A DNA stretch of 44,182 nucleotides from Chara braunii (Eukaryota > Streptophyta > Charophyceae > Charales > Characeae). The position numbers were made by a program, and so were the translations under genes. The notes under the pieces were generated by a model. It saw nothing but the letters and a program-made list of their open reading frames with translations. It made no database searches and was not told the origin of the DNA. The stretch is taken from positions 477,630-521,811 of the forward strand of contig BFEA01000013.1 of the NCBI GenBank assembly GCA_003427395.1, read 5' to 3'. Below are positions 1 to 10,226 of the stretch, in pieces (the first letter of the stretch is position 1; each line of letters starts with the position of its first letter).

Positions 1-95
1 CCCAGCCCAGTTGCCCGGCCGGTCGTCCCGGGCAGGTCCCGTGCCAGCTTTGGGGACCCGGGCGGCAGGGCTGGTAGCCCAGGTTCTATTAATAA
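1..95. mobile_element. GC-rich block, possible end of a DNA transposon
   Basis: The first 95 bases are very rich in GGCC/CCGGG words and switch abruptly to AT-rich DNA (after about 88). GC-rich subterminal blocks with AT-rich interiors are typical of some plant hAT-type elements, and the 516-bp MITE at 7036-7551 has the same build. No matching opposite end is visible because the window begins here. It could equally be unrelated GC-rich DNA. Confidence 0.2.
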
Positions 96-274
96 AAAAT
101 TATATTTATTTAATAAAACTAATTATTAAAAAAAATTGTCATTAGAGAAAGTTTGGGAGTTTTAATTGTTCAAAAAAACATTTAAAATATGATCAATTTT
201 CCAGACTTCAGCAGAAAGCTTATCAGACACATAGAGAACATATTTGGTATCACATTGTTAATAAATAAGCTTAC

Positions 275-674
275 CCAGTGAACAGTCGAGAAGCGATGAT
301 GTAGTTTGCGTTGCTCATACGTGTCCATGTTTGAAAATGTGTCCGACATGCAATAGGATCCTTAATATCTGAAATGGTAATTTGGATTTCTGGTGACTTA
401 TGGGATTCACTTAATTCTTCTGTGATGTCCTCCAACTCATCTTCGCTATCAGACTCTTGGAGATGGTTTTTACACCATCTGATGTTTCTGGACAACCTTT
501 TACAATCGCACCGACAACAGTCTGATAAAGATCAACATCAGTATTAACGTATCTTGAATTGTAAGCTTTGAAGTGACCGTCGACCTGACAGTACCTTCCA
601 CGCAATTCATCCTTACAAATCTTTAGATGGTTGAGCGCTTCTTCCAACAGATGATACCAAAATGGATCTTGGAC
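275..674 (-). pseudogene. exon-like fragment, unknown protein, frameshifted
   Basis: Two overlapping minus-strand reading frames (411-647 and 271-495) read like one protein with a single frameshift near 470-490: the first part carries a Cys-containing segment (LKICKDELRGRYCQ) and the second an acidic stretch (ESDSEDELEDITEE). The stretch is bounded on the minus strand by an acceptor-like TGTAG before 674 and a donor-like GTAAG after 275, as expected of an exon. I do not recognise the family. It may belong with the fragment at 777-1169 to a decayed transposon gene, but the strands differ. Confidence 0.3.
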
Positions 675-776
675 CTACATTCAAAGAAGAGCCAACAAAG
701 TGATTCGTATTAGATTGGAACAAATACCATTTAACCAGCATGGAAGTCCACTTCTTACTATTGACACTATAAGAGA

Positions 777-1169
777 TTCAACATTTCCATGGATAACATC
801 TTATTCTGTTACTTCAACGATATGGGTATAGTGAGTACACCACATATACTTAGAAAGCTTATAAAAAATGGGAAGTTACCTGTGTCAAGATACCATCATA
901 TGGCAATGCATAATCCAGATAAGATATAAGATGGTGTGCATGTTTTTGAAGAAACAAGGATGTTCTCCAACGAAACTATGCATCCTCAAATCTTTGTCGA
1001 TTCAAACAATATCTTTGTGTTTGCTTGTGTTGTTGAATGTTTTGTTCGAGATCAGTCAGATGTTGAAACCTTGTCTGCTCATCTCGCTTATTATGGACTT
1101 CAACGGTTGCTTGAAATCTTAAATGAAGTCGATATCTGCATAACGAAAAACACGGACGAAGACATATAA
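777..1169 (+). pseudogene. decayed open frame, unknown protein
   Basis: One frame stays open on the plus strand from about 777 to 1169 apart from a TAA at 927-929. The translation has a normal amino-acid mix (for example ILRKLIKNGKLPVSRYHH, then DGVHVFEETRMF, then a hydrophobic segment NNIFVFACVVECFV and an acidic C-terminus), unlike random AT-rich DNA. No catalytic motif or known family was recognised. It is most likely part of a degenerate transposon-encoded gene. Confidence 0.3.
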
Positions 1170-1889
1170 AAAACTTCAATTTGTTAAACTATTAACCACT
1201 TAAGTTAATGCAGAATGGATCCTGTTATGGAGCCAAGGTGCAAAAACGACTAAAGCTGGGTGAGGAGAATATTAGCAACAACACACAAGTCTGCGGCAGG
1301 AATGTTTGTCATGCTATGCTCCGCTGACAACGAGCACCCTGCAACACTGGTTCCTAGCACGAAGCTTCACAAATAACATCGAAAGAAGCAGCACTGATCA
1401 TTCAAGGTGGCCTTTCCTCTACGGATTCACAAATTGCTCCTCTACCAACATCCAGACGCCCACATATTGCCTTACCTCCGACTAAGCAATGACCCTTGAT
1501 TACCTATTAGCAATGCACTGGAGGGTAGACTGGGGGCAAGCCAAGTGAATGATGAAAATAAAGCAAAGCAACTCCAACCTTTCGGCATTTGGGTGTTGGC
1601 AACCATGTGCGGGCATGTTGGTGTTGTTGTGTTAGGTTGACATTTGATCGAGTATGTATGTGGTACGTCTAGTCGAGTGGCTTAGACAGTTGCTTGGTGA
1701 TAGGGCAGTCCGATGCCATAGCCAGGCGCGACCTGATTGACGTGGATATGGTGGGTGCTTGGTGTTAAGGCGTTGTGCTTGAGGTTGGCGAAGGTGGATA
1801 TGATGGGTGCTTGGCGGTAATGCACTGTGCTTGAGAATGCATGCTCTGTCGGTTCTTCAGGACCCCCTCGGTAGACCCATTGCAAGTAT
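1170..1889. other. no gene seen
   Basis: Unique-looking sequence without a convincing reading frame, RNA or terminal repeat. From about 1680 it grades into the minisatellite on its right. Confidence 0.4.
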
Positions 1890-2545
1890 AGCTTGTAGAT
1901 CCCTGGAGTCCCTGATAACCACAGTGCAGGCACCACCTCAACACTCCGTGTAAGTACATGCAGACCCCCTGCAAGTACCTGCAGACCCCCTGCAAGTACC
2001 TGCAGACCCCCTGTAAGTGACCCTTGGAGACCCCAACATCCACGTGCAGATCGCCTGCAAGTATCCCTTGCAAACGGCTTGAACAGTCCATTAAGACCCC
2101 GTTGCAGACCCCTTGCAAGCACCTCCTCGAAAGGCCGTACACTCCCTCAAAACCACACAACAGGTACCCTCTCAAGGCCTGTTGTAAGTACCCTCTAACA
2201 CTCCCTGGAAAAAAACCTGAGAACCCCTCACCCAGAAAGCTTCCCCCCTCGTACCCCCTGCAAAGCCCCTTAATGGCCCCGCAAACAACCACCCACAGTA
2301 CGCTCAAACAGTCCCCCAAAAGCCCATTCAAGTCTGTGTTTTCATCTGCAATACTGTTGACAGGTGCTCTGTCACAGTCCTTCAGGACTCCCGCTGCAAC
2401 CCCCCTGCAAATATCCCCTGGAAACCCCTTCCACTCCCTCTAAACCACACAGCAGGTACCCTCTGAAGGTCCCCTGTAAGTACCCTGTAAGAATCCCTGA
2501 AAAAACCTCTGAGAACTCCTCAGCCAGCAACCTTCCACCCATTCT
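1890..2545. repeat. degenerate C-rich minisatellite with 292-bp duplication
   Basis: Short units of the type CCTGCAAGTACCTGCAGACC repeat around 1950-2020 and in weaker form throughout. A longer block is duplicated: the stretch starting CACTCCCTC at 2140 recurs at 2432, offset 292 bp, and stays similar for about 110 bp (CAGGTACCCTCT, AAGTACCCT, CTGAGAACYCCTC). Reading frames on both strands here are by-products of the repeat. Confidence 0.7.
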
Positions 2546-2712
2546 CTGATTCTTTTGAAAAATCAAGACAGACAGAGCCGGAAGTGTCGGCCATAGTTGG
2601 GACCTGCACTGTGCTCTGACAGCACGTGGGGCTGTTTAGGGGTCCGGGCTATCTGAAGTCTGCTAGAGGCAAGAGAAGTTCGTTCCTTGCTGAACCCTCC
2701 TCAGGAGGAGGG

Positions 2713-3357
2713 TGTCAGGATGTGTGGCGCTGCAACCATAGCTGCAGCTTCCTTCCTCAGAGATCATCTTTGTAAGGAGAGGTGGCGCTGCTACAGACTT
2801 CCACCCGGGAAGTCTTCTGGCACTTCATCTTCATCAGATATTGTGGCGCTGGTCTTCTTCTTCATCCTTTGAGAGGCGCTTGGCCTCAGAGGCCTGTTTC
2901 AGCGTGGTGCTTCCCTGTGCAGACAGTATCAGGGTGGCCTAAGAGGCCTGTTTGAGGGTGGTGCTTCCCTCTGGAGGCAGTATCTGGGTGGCGCTGGTTG
3001 TTTCAGGGGCTCAGGGGTAGTATATAGGTTACTCAGGGTTGGGGAGTGAAGCGCTGCTCATCACCATGGTTAATAAACAGTGTGTATACTGTGTGTGGAC
3101 TATCATTGCTTCATTGTTTCCTGGATGTGATCTACTCGGCTTTCCTTTGTGACTGGTTGTGAGGATTTTGTGGAGCGAATTGCACTCTCAGTGTTTTCAG
3201 TCATATCGCATGGTCAAGTCTTTCGCTGAGTTTATCTCTCCCTGTGCGGTGTGATACTCCCACCCTCTCCCCTTCCTTTTGTGTGTGTACGGGCATACGT
3301 GGAAGTCTATGTGAGCGAGTGTTGGTCTTCTGACAACAAACAACCAGGATCATAACA
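2713..3357 (+). mobile_element. LTR-like block with U3 repeats, TATA and poly(A) signal
   Basis: The block could run from TGTCAGGA (2713) to ATAACA (3357), so it would start TGT and end ACA. Its left part repeats GGTGGCGCTG-like words about every 55-60 bp, including a 54-bp tandem pair at 2886-2939 and 2940-2993. A TATATAG sits at 3021-3027 and an AATAAA at 3072-3077, the order expected of U3-R in an LTR. No target duplication was found at these borders and no primer-binding site follows, so it may be a solo or broken LTR. The family is unknown. Confidence 0.3.
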
Positions 3358-4512
3358 CATCCATCCATCTTCTTTTTCTTCTTCTAGTTCTTCTTCACCA
3401 TTGGTTAGCAGCCTTCCTCCATCCCTCCATTTGCCCATCTCGCCATCCCTCCCCGCCTCCCTCCCTCCATCCATCCATCTTTTTCTTCTTCAGAGCAGCA
3501 GGCAACAAACATGCAGCAGACATCAGAGCAGCAGGCAACAAACATGCAAAGCCCCCAACCCAGTACATATCAGATGACAAACATTCCACCCAGTGAAACG
3601 GATTCCACCTTTCGCAGTAGCCAATGAAGATCGCAGGGCTCGATTCCTAGTCCTCACTTCACCTGTGTGCAGTATCTGGGTCGACCCCGAGAGTTGAACC
3701 CGTGACTTGTGTATTCGCAATAGTTGGTAGGCTGTCATAGGTCCGTAGGTCGTAGGGGCTCGATTTGAAGACCTGTTGTGTGTAGGCCTTAGCAAGACCT
3801 AGGAGTCATAGCTGTAGCTCATAGATACTATAGGCCTGAAAGGTCAAGGTCGTAGCTGCTAATGTACCGAAAGGCCAAGTCTACGGACTTCCGGAAGGTT
3901 CGAAAGTGGTGTTTCGAAGCTTGCTCACGTTTAGACAAGGGCAAGTGGGCAAGTGGCGAGGCCAACTGCAGTACGTCGGCAGTGCGACTGCGGTGAGTTG
4001 GCAACGCGTCCCCATGCAGTCAGTGGTATCCGTCCCAGTCAGTCAGGGTCCAGTCAAGCAAGTATCGGGTGAGACTGTGTGCACCCAGGGCATGGGAAAG
4101 GAGCAGACCAATAAGCTACAGAAGTGGAAATCAAGAGGCAGCGACCAGCCATTCATTCATTCTTGTGTAATCCATGAGGAAGTGTTGCTTGAGCGTCTTG
4201 TGCGAGGTGGTCTGCAGATATGCCTGAAGTCGAAGTGGGCTGAAGGAGATAGCATAGCCATAGTTGTAGGTAGGGACAGCGGCTAGCGCCGCCATAGCTG
4301 TCGGTGAGTGCAGTGTGCGTGTGTGTGTATACAGAGTGTGTTGCATATGGGATATCCAGGATGATCTAGAGTTGAGGGTGTGTGAACGGTGAACTCGAGC
4401 ATTGTGACGAACAAAGTTGTTGGGCGCTATCGCGCCATAGCTTATCTGAAGCGAGTTGTTGTTCGTGGTTCTATATCTCCGAGTTCTGAGTTGGGCGCAT
4501 ATCGCCAGTTTA
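3358..4512. other. repeat-rich spacer, no gene
   Basis: Contains CCATCC/TTCTTC low-complexity DNA (3358-3490) and a short duplication (GAGCAGCAGGCAACAAACATG at about 3494 and 3525). A 27-bp module at 3561-3587 recurs at 10845-10871. The rest shows no coding signature. It may include the 5' LTR of the downstream gypsy element, whose left border I cannot place. Confidence 0.35.
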
Positions 4513-4568
4513 CTGTGTCACCTGTTTGCATGCATGTAAAGCAAGAAAGAAAGCAAGTCTGATTGTAC
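4513..4568 (+). repeat. 56-bp module shared with 10789-10845
   Basis: The stretch beginning CTGTGTCACCTGTTTGCATG and running through AGCAAGAAAGAAAGCAAGTC to GATTGTAC is almost identical to 10789-10845. Here it is followed by TGGTATCG, which resembles an initiator-tRNA primer-binding site, so it may be the 3' end of the LTR of element 1. Confidence 0.6.
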
Positions 4569-4580
4569 TGGTATCGACGA
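4569..4580 (+). promoter_or_regulatory. possible primer-binding site of gypsy element 1
   Basis: TGGTATCGACGA matches the first eight bases of the site at 20921 (TGGTATCGGAGC), which is close to the usual plant initiator-Met tRNA complement TGGTATCAGAGC. It lies 1.15 kb before gag. The match is short, so this is tentative. Confidence 0.3.
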
Positions 4581-4729
4581 TGGTACCCGCTATCCCATGC
4601 GCCATCGCCGTTGCAGCAGGAGAGAATGCGCGCAGTAGGGCGCCATAGTTGAAGAGCGCCGTTAAAGAAGGAAGTCCGCCATAGTTGTACTGCAGACGAA
4701 GGTGTCGTGTACCTGCACAGAAGACAACT

Positions 4730-4732
<3 letters not shown>

Positions 4733-4781
<49 letters not shown>
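4733..4781. repeat. (GA)n microsatellite
   Basis: An almost pure GA dinucleotide run in the long leader of element 1. Confidence 0.95.
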
Positions 4782-4783
<2 letters not shown>

Positions 4784-4982
4784 GAGCGCTACAAGATTGG
4801 TTGTGTGGTGACTGTGGGCCAAAAGGAAGTGGCGGCCATAGTCGCAGAGCTCGAACATGGAGTAATAGAGAAGGAAGGAGGAGACATAGCCGAGGAAGAA
4901 GAAAGGGGCGAGATAGAAGAAAGGTGAAGAGAAGGGAAGTTGGCGAGGAAGAAAGTGCCGGCAGCCATAGCCGACTTGAGGG

Positions 4983-5102
4983 TTGACTTCGGTGTTGACC
5001 AATAATTGACCAGGTGTTGACCAGAGGGTTCATCGGAGCATTGACCAAGTTTTGGCCGTGTTGACCAAGTGTTGACCAAGGCGTTGACCGGAGCTATTGA
5101 CC
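4983..5102 (+). promoter_or_regulatory. array of nine TTGAC[CT] motifs
   Basis: TTGACC occurs at 4995, 5006, 5017, 5041, 5061, 5072, 5084 and 5097, and TTGACT at 4983; another TTGACC lies near 5285. Spacing is mostly 11-13 bp, about one helical turn. TTGAC[CT] is the W-box bound by plant WRKY factors. The array lies in the leader of gypsy element 1, upstream of gag, so it could act as an enhancer of the element or be only a degenerate tandem repeat. Confidence 0.4.
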
Positions 5103-5477
5103 ACGATGTCGACCAAGGTGGAGTTGGTATAATCTCGCCAGGCCCTTAGCCTATCCCCTCGCCCTATGGATGTACACTCACCCTCTGGTACTTGCAGAGT
5201 CTGAGTCTATCCGTCGCTTCTTTCTGCATTTGAGTCTCTTCTGTCCAGGTGATAGGACTCCGTGTATGAAGGATAGGGCCTCGTTGACCAAACCCACACT
5301 GGCTTAGTAGGGCTAAAGGTTGTGTCTGGCGACTCGACTGTCCCGGAGGACACGAACCCTCCCAAGGACCGGTACTGATCGGCGGGCTGCTCGGTGTTGT
5401 ACGGTAGGCCCAAAATCTGAGTTGTGGGCTGCACAACGGCCCGTCTAAGTCTTGAGAGAACCTCCTGATCAAGTTGT

Positions 5478-5545
5478 CCTGTCTGCGACGTTAAAGAATT
5501 CCTGAGGTGTTACGGGGTATCTCCTTAAATGCCTCTTGATCAGCA
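5478..5545 (+). other. leader block conserved between gypsy elements 1 and 2
   Basis: A block with CTGCGACGTTAAA, then AAT-CCTGA, then CTCCT and TGATCAGC corresponds to 21630-21705 in front of the gag of element 2. The two elements differ widely elsewhere in their leaders, so selection on RNA function (packaging, dimerisation or translation start) is possible. Confidence 0.45.
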
Positions 5546-5717
5546 ATAGGTTCTGTAGTGACGGCTATAGTTTAAAGTCCAGGTTAAAGACCATAGTTGG
5601 TAGGGTTCTGTACGGACCCTGTCGTCCTTAGATTGAGTCGGTCTTAAGCCGAGTTAGTTAGGGGGAGAGTCTAAGTGGTGAGGAGTGAAACCGTTACTTG
5701 GTTCTGCGTCTATCGTC

Positions 5718-8158
5718 ATGGTTGACACACGTACCGAAACGAACACCTCCCCTTACACAGCAGAACAGGATGCAAAAGCCGTTGCCATTTTGAAAGAGAG
5801 AAGGAAGAAGAAGGAGGCCAAGAAGAAGGCCTTGCTGAAAGAACAGACGGCGAAGAAGAAGAAGGTTGAGGAAGAGATGGCGAAGGAACTGGAGAGGTTG
5901 ACAAAGGAGGAAGAAGAAAAACTTAGAGCGGTAGAGGCAGAAGAAGATCCGTTGGAGAAGAAGATTACGGAACGGGTGGCCAATTTATCCTTGGGAGAAG
6001 AGGAGGCATTAATGTATGTAACCAGGGAAAAGCAGAAGGCGGCCATGAAAGAGTGGGATGCAGAGGAAGTCCCACTCAAGCGGCAGACTATAGAGAATGA
6101 AAAGAGCATGGAGTTGAAGCTGCGGCTGATGAGGGAAAGGAAAAAGAGAGTGAAAGCAGTGAGCCAAGCGGCAAGGGAATTGGAAGAAGTAAAGAAACAG
6201 AGAGAGCACATGGAGGTGCAGGCGGACCTGTTAGGGAACATGCAGGTCATGGCACATAGAGCGCCTAGCCCAGATCGGAAGAGCAATATCAGTTTGGTAG
6301 GAGTCAGGACTTAGCCTTGCGATTTATACGGCTGGGATTCAGAGACTTCGCACGTGAGTAGAGAACACAGGGCGTCATTGCACAGGGCGTCAGAGGTGAA
6401 GGCGCGCCTAGAGAACACAGGGCGTCATTGCACGGGCGCCATAGAGGGTGCCAAGCTGGCTGCACCCAAGGAAGAAGAAGCACGTCCTCGTAGGGAGCCT
6501 ATTAAACTGAAATTCCCAGACTCCTATAGTGGAAAGAAGGAGGAGAACTTCGACAATTGGGAAGGCAATATTAAAACGTATGTGCACTTGCAGAAAGTCA
6601 CCCCAGACGAACACGTCCTGATAGCTATCCACGCTCTTACAGAGAAAGCAGCAAGCTTCCCCCGTTCCCTGTGTCGCGCCGCCAATTGGACCGATGACTT
6701 AGTTATGTATTCAACGTTTACCCCTCTCAACGATTTCCTTAAGTTATTGAGCGAACGGTTTGCAGACGTTACCCGTAGTGTGAAAGCCTCACATAAGTTG
6801 CAAACCATTCTCACCAATGGAAGAGTGTCAGGGCACTCGGAGGTGTGATGGACGAGTTAGTCGTCGTTCCCGACCATGGGGTCACTGAGACCCAATTGGT
6901 CAACTTCTTCTACCGTGTCATGCCCGAACAGCTACGCGGGCATTTCTTTGAAAAAAGTCAGCAGCCTATCATGAACTATGATGCTTTGAGCAGGGAAGTG
7001 GTAGCGTTCGAAGCGCGGTCCATGTCAGTCTCCACCTATGAATCCCCCGCGGTCATGATCGCGGGGTCAATGTCGGCCCGCGGTCGGGATCCCGACCGCC
7101 GAGGTCGGCCGCGGGCGAGGGCCACAGTCGGAAAACCTTGACATTTTTAATTCGTAGGATAATAGGCAAAAAAAACACAAAAAAATATAGGGTTGTAGGT
7201 TTTTTTGCCCTCTACACCCGTATATTCTTTGTTTTATTTTTTTACTTCATTTAGATTTTTTTTAAAATGAAAAACAGAAATCCCTCGAGCAAAAGTTCTT
7301 CACTTTATTCTTTTAGTAAGAAAAATAAAGGATTTTGTTTGTTTGTATATCTCAAATTTGGTAACGAATTTTGATATGACGCCAAGGCAAAAGTTGTTCA
7401 GTTTAGTTTTTGGCATAACATATATTTGTTTCAGAGTTTTCTGAATTTTTTTTTTTTTTTTTTTTTTCCTTTTTTCTTCACCGCGGACTGCGGTCATGAC
7501 CGCGGGCCCGAGGTCGTGCCCGAGGTGACCGCGGCCGTGGGGGATTCATAGGTCTCCACTTTCTGACACAAGGACCTGGATAAGGGCAAAAAGTGGAAAG
7601 TTGTACCATATCGGGTCAGGTCAAGGCAAAGGATCGCCTGATCCTTTCATTAGATGAAGGTGGTATGGATGAAGTCCCCTACGACCAGATAGAGTGGGGA
7701 CTAGAAGAGGAGGAGGACAGTAGCGCTAGCCAGGGGAGGACTTGCACTGTTGTCGCGGCCGGAGAAAGGCCGCAAGGAGGAGGTAGAGGGCCAAGGGGGT
7801 CGGGCCTCTGGTGGTCGTTTCCAGGGCGATCAAGGGGTTGGAGGTAGGGGCAACCGCCAAGCGGGAGGCAGGGGTCAAGGTCCCTCGCAAAACCGTTCTG
7901 GAAATAGTTCATCGAATAGGGGGAATAGGTCACCCTATAGGAGAAGTGGTTGGCACCCAGGTCTGCCACAAGGCCGACCTTGGGAAGATTTGGGCCTGGA
8001 CCAGCGCGTCTGGCAACAGCGTTTGGACCAGGGGTAGTGCATATATTGCGGTGACCCTGGTCACATCATCAAATATTGTCCAAAGTATAGAGATGCCCGA
8101 TCGGCTGCCCAGGGGTCAAAAGGCAGCCGCCGACAGGGGTTAGAATTGCCCCTACCAT
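5718..8158 (+). pseudogene. gag: Ty3/gypsy element 1 Gag, broken
   Basis: Gag of a Ty3/gypsy retrotransposon. The start chosen is ATG 5718 (MVDTRTETN). The first about 190 residues are Lys/Glu-rich and strongly coiled-coil. A TAG at 6312-6314 interrupts one frame that runs on to 6848 and carries the capsid region (KLKFPDSYSGKKEENFDNW). A frameshift near 6840 moves to the frame of 6845-7035. A 516-bp MITE splits the gene at 7036. Coding resumes after 7559 and becomes Gly/Arg-rich, ending with a zinc knuckle CIYCGDPGHIIKYC (C-x2-C-x4-H-x4-C) at about 8038-8079, just after another TAG at 8035. It is non-functional. The capsid and knuckle order matches element 2. Confidence 0.85.
7036..7551. mobile_element. 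516-bp MITE with 13-bp inverted ends and 8-bp target duplication
   Basis: The ends are CTATGAATCCCCC at 7036 and its exact reverse complement ending at 7551. The flanking 8-mer GTCTCCAC is present at 7028-7035 and again at 7552-7559 as a perfect target-site duplication. Both ends are followed inward by GC-rich CCGCGGTC words and the centre is AT-rich with no gene. An 8-bp duplication points to hAT (P and Merlin are alternatives). It is non-autonomous and inserted in gag of element 1, so it is younger than that element. Confidence 0.85.
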
Positions 8159-8159
8159 A

Positions 8160-8369
8160 AGACCATGTGGGTAAACGAGCGGGAGTCGGTAGAAAACTCC
8201 CACACCATATGCGCCTATGGCAGAGGTTGTAGGTCGGTGCTTAGATAGTTGTCCAGAGACTACATGTGTTAGAGTCTCTTTAGGCACCTCCCTCACATGC
8301 GTGGTGGACGAGCTAAAGGAGAGAATGCCTGTCTGGACCAAGATGTAGAAAGAGAGTAGAGAATAGCAA
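8160..8369 (+). pseudogene. gag-protease linker of element 1, scrambled
   Basis: No frame stays open between the zinc knuckle and the protease-like region. Several in-frame TAG and TAA codons and probable indels occur. By position it corresponds to the Gag-protease linker that is readable at 24063-24280 in element 2. Confidence 0.4.
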
Positions 8370-8836
8370 ATACTAGTAGACGTAGAAGTCTTTAAGAGCA
8401 GAGTAGGGGCCCTCGTAGATAATAGGGTCACACGCAGCTACATTAGTAGAAAGGCGCTGCAAAAGTTAAAGTTTGGATTGAAAGTCCAAAAGTTAGTAGA
8501 CCCCATAGTAAGTATCATCGCAGCACAATGTGAGTAGAGGATTACGTAGAGGGAGTCCAGGCGTACTTCCGCCTAAAGAAAAATGGGAAGGTGGAGAGAG
8601 TTCTCCATTCCCTGACTCTCCTCATAGAGGACAACCTCTCATTTGACATAGTCCTAGGAATGGACTGGGGAGAGGCAGTAAGGGTCATACTCCTATTGAG
8701 AGAGCATGAGTGTAGGCTCCATAGTCCATCAGGCGAGGTGAAGATTGCTCGTCTGTTTCATGTGTCAGGAGTAAACAACTCCTTAACACATGGTTGTTTT
8801 AGCGCTCCTGCATTTGCGAGGCTAGTGAAGGAGTAA
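8370..8836 (+). pseudogene. Ty3/gypsy element 1 protease region
   Basis: Retropepsin-like region of the polyprotein. Around 8371-8460 the translation VGALVDNRVTRSYIS matches the active-site strand of gypsy proteases, but where D-S/T-G is expected the sequence reads D-N-R. A frameshift near 8530 leads to the frame of 8591-8836, which carries the second conserved strand DIVLGMDWGEAV. That frame ends at a TAA (8834-8836) where Gln is plausible. The protease would be inactive. Confidence 0.75.
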
Positions 8837-10226
8837 CTAGTAGAACAGGTTATTGTAGCCTACGTTAGACCAGTTACTGAGCCTAAACAGGAAAAACCCA
8901 TAGATCCCGCTATTGCCAAGCTGCCGGAAGAATACACAAATTTAGCTAAGCCGCCAACAGGGGTAGTCCCGCGGCCTATCCAGCATCGCATTGAGATAGA
9001 GTCTGGGGGGAGCAGTGTATAGGATGTCCCCGTGGGAGTTGGAAGAGCTACGCAAGCAGTTAGATGAACTCTTAGAGAAGGGTTGGATTAGGCCCACTTC
9101 GTCTCCATTTGGGACACCTATTCTATTAGTCCCCAAAAAGGAGGGAGAACTTAGAATGTGCATTGACTATAGGGGTCTCAATATTGTCACAGTGAAGAAT
9201 GCGGAGCCACTGCCCCGTATAGATGATCTTTTAGATCGGGTGTAGGGTTGCAAGTATTTTTTGAAGATAGATTTGAAGTTCGGATATCATCAGATAGAGG
9301 TTCATCCTGCTGATCAGTATAAGACCGCATTCCGGACTAGGTATGGGCACTACAGGTTCATAGTTATGCCCTTTGGACTAACTAACGCGCCAACAACTTT
9401 TCAGCGATGTATGAACGACTTATTTAGGTCGTGGTTAGATAAGTTTGTAGTAGTCTACTTAGATGATATTCTAGTTTTCAGTAGGACCCTCCAGGAGCAC
9501 GAGGGTCATTTGAGGCAGGTCTTGGAGAAGCTGAGAGAGGCTAACTTCAAGATCAACGCAAAGAAGTGTGAATGCACAAAGACCCAAGTTTTGTATATAG
9601 GCAATGTCTTCGACGAAAACGACATTAAACCAGAAGATAAAAAGATCGCAGCGATTACAGATTGGCCTACACCCCACACGTTGACAGAGTTGCGATCGTT
9701 CTTAGGCCTAACTAACTATTACAGGAAGTTTGTGAGGAACTTCTCCACCATCGATGCCCCCCTTCGCAAGTTGCTAAAGAAAGAAACAATCTGGAAGTGG
9801 GACAAGGACTGCACGCTTGCCATGAAGAAACTGAAGCAGGCATTGATAAAGTATCAAGTCCTTAAGGTAGCCGACCCGTCCTTACCTTTCGTTGTCACCA
9901 CTGACGCGAGCCAGTATGGTATAGGTGTCGTATTACAGCAAGACGATGACAATGGATATAGACCCGTAGAGATCATGTCCGCTAGGATGCCTTCGGAGAA
10001 GGTAGCGACATCCACCTACGAAAGAGAACTCTACGCTCTCACGCAAGCATTACAACACTGGAAGCACTACTTGCTTATGAGACACTTCAAAGTTTATTCG
10101 GACCACGAGACGTTACGGTGGCTCAAGACTCAGGCCACGATGGCACCTAAGCATACTAGGTGGGCCACAGAGTTGGGCTAATATGATTTTGAGCTCAAGC
10201 TAGTAAAAGGGAAATATAATGTAGTC
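8837..10226 (+). pseudogene. pol: Ty3/gypsy element 1 reverse transcriptase and RNase H
   Basis: Open segments 9015-9245 and 9261-10181 form a typical RT-RNase H. RT signatures are [33 protein letters not shown] and the catalytic VVYLDDILVFS (Y-L-D-D). RNase H follows with DASQYGIGVVL, YERELYAL and SDHETLRWL. Breaks are a TAA at 8834, a one-base expansion of a G6 run near 9007 that shifts frame, a TAG at 9243-9245 where element 2 has CAA, and a TAA at 10179-10181 where element 2 has Gln. All the stops can be explained by C-to-T change. The frame is otherwise well preserved, which suggests moderate age. Confidence 0.9.

Noticed and set aside
1950-2020. CRISPR-like evenly spaced repeats
   Set aside because: Units are contiguous, degenerate and without unique spacers; the window is clearly eukaryotic.
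2713-3357. Complete solo LTR with target duplication
   Set aside because: The bases outside the proposed TGT...ACA borders do not match, so only an LTR-like block is claimed.
4442-5079. Long minus- and plus-strand frames across the GA tract
   Set aside because: They consist of Ser-Leu or Arg-Glu runs from the dinucleotide repeat and carry no conserved segment outside it.
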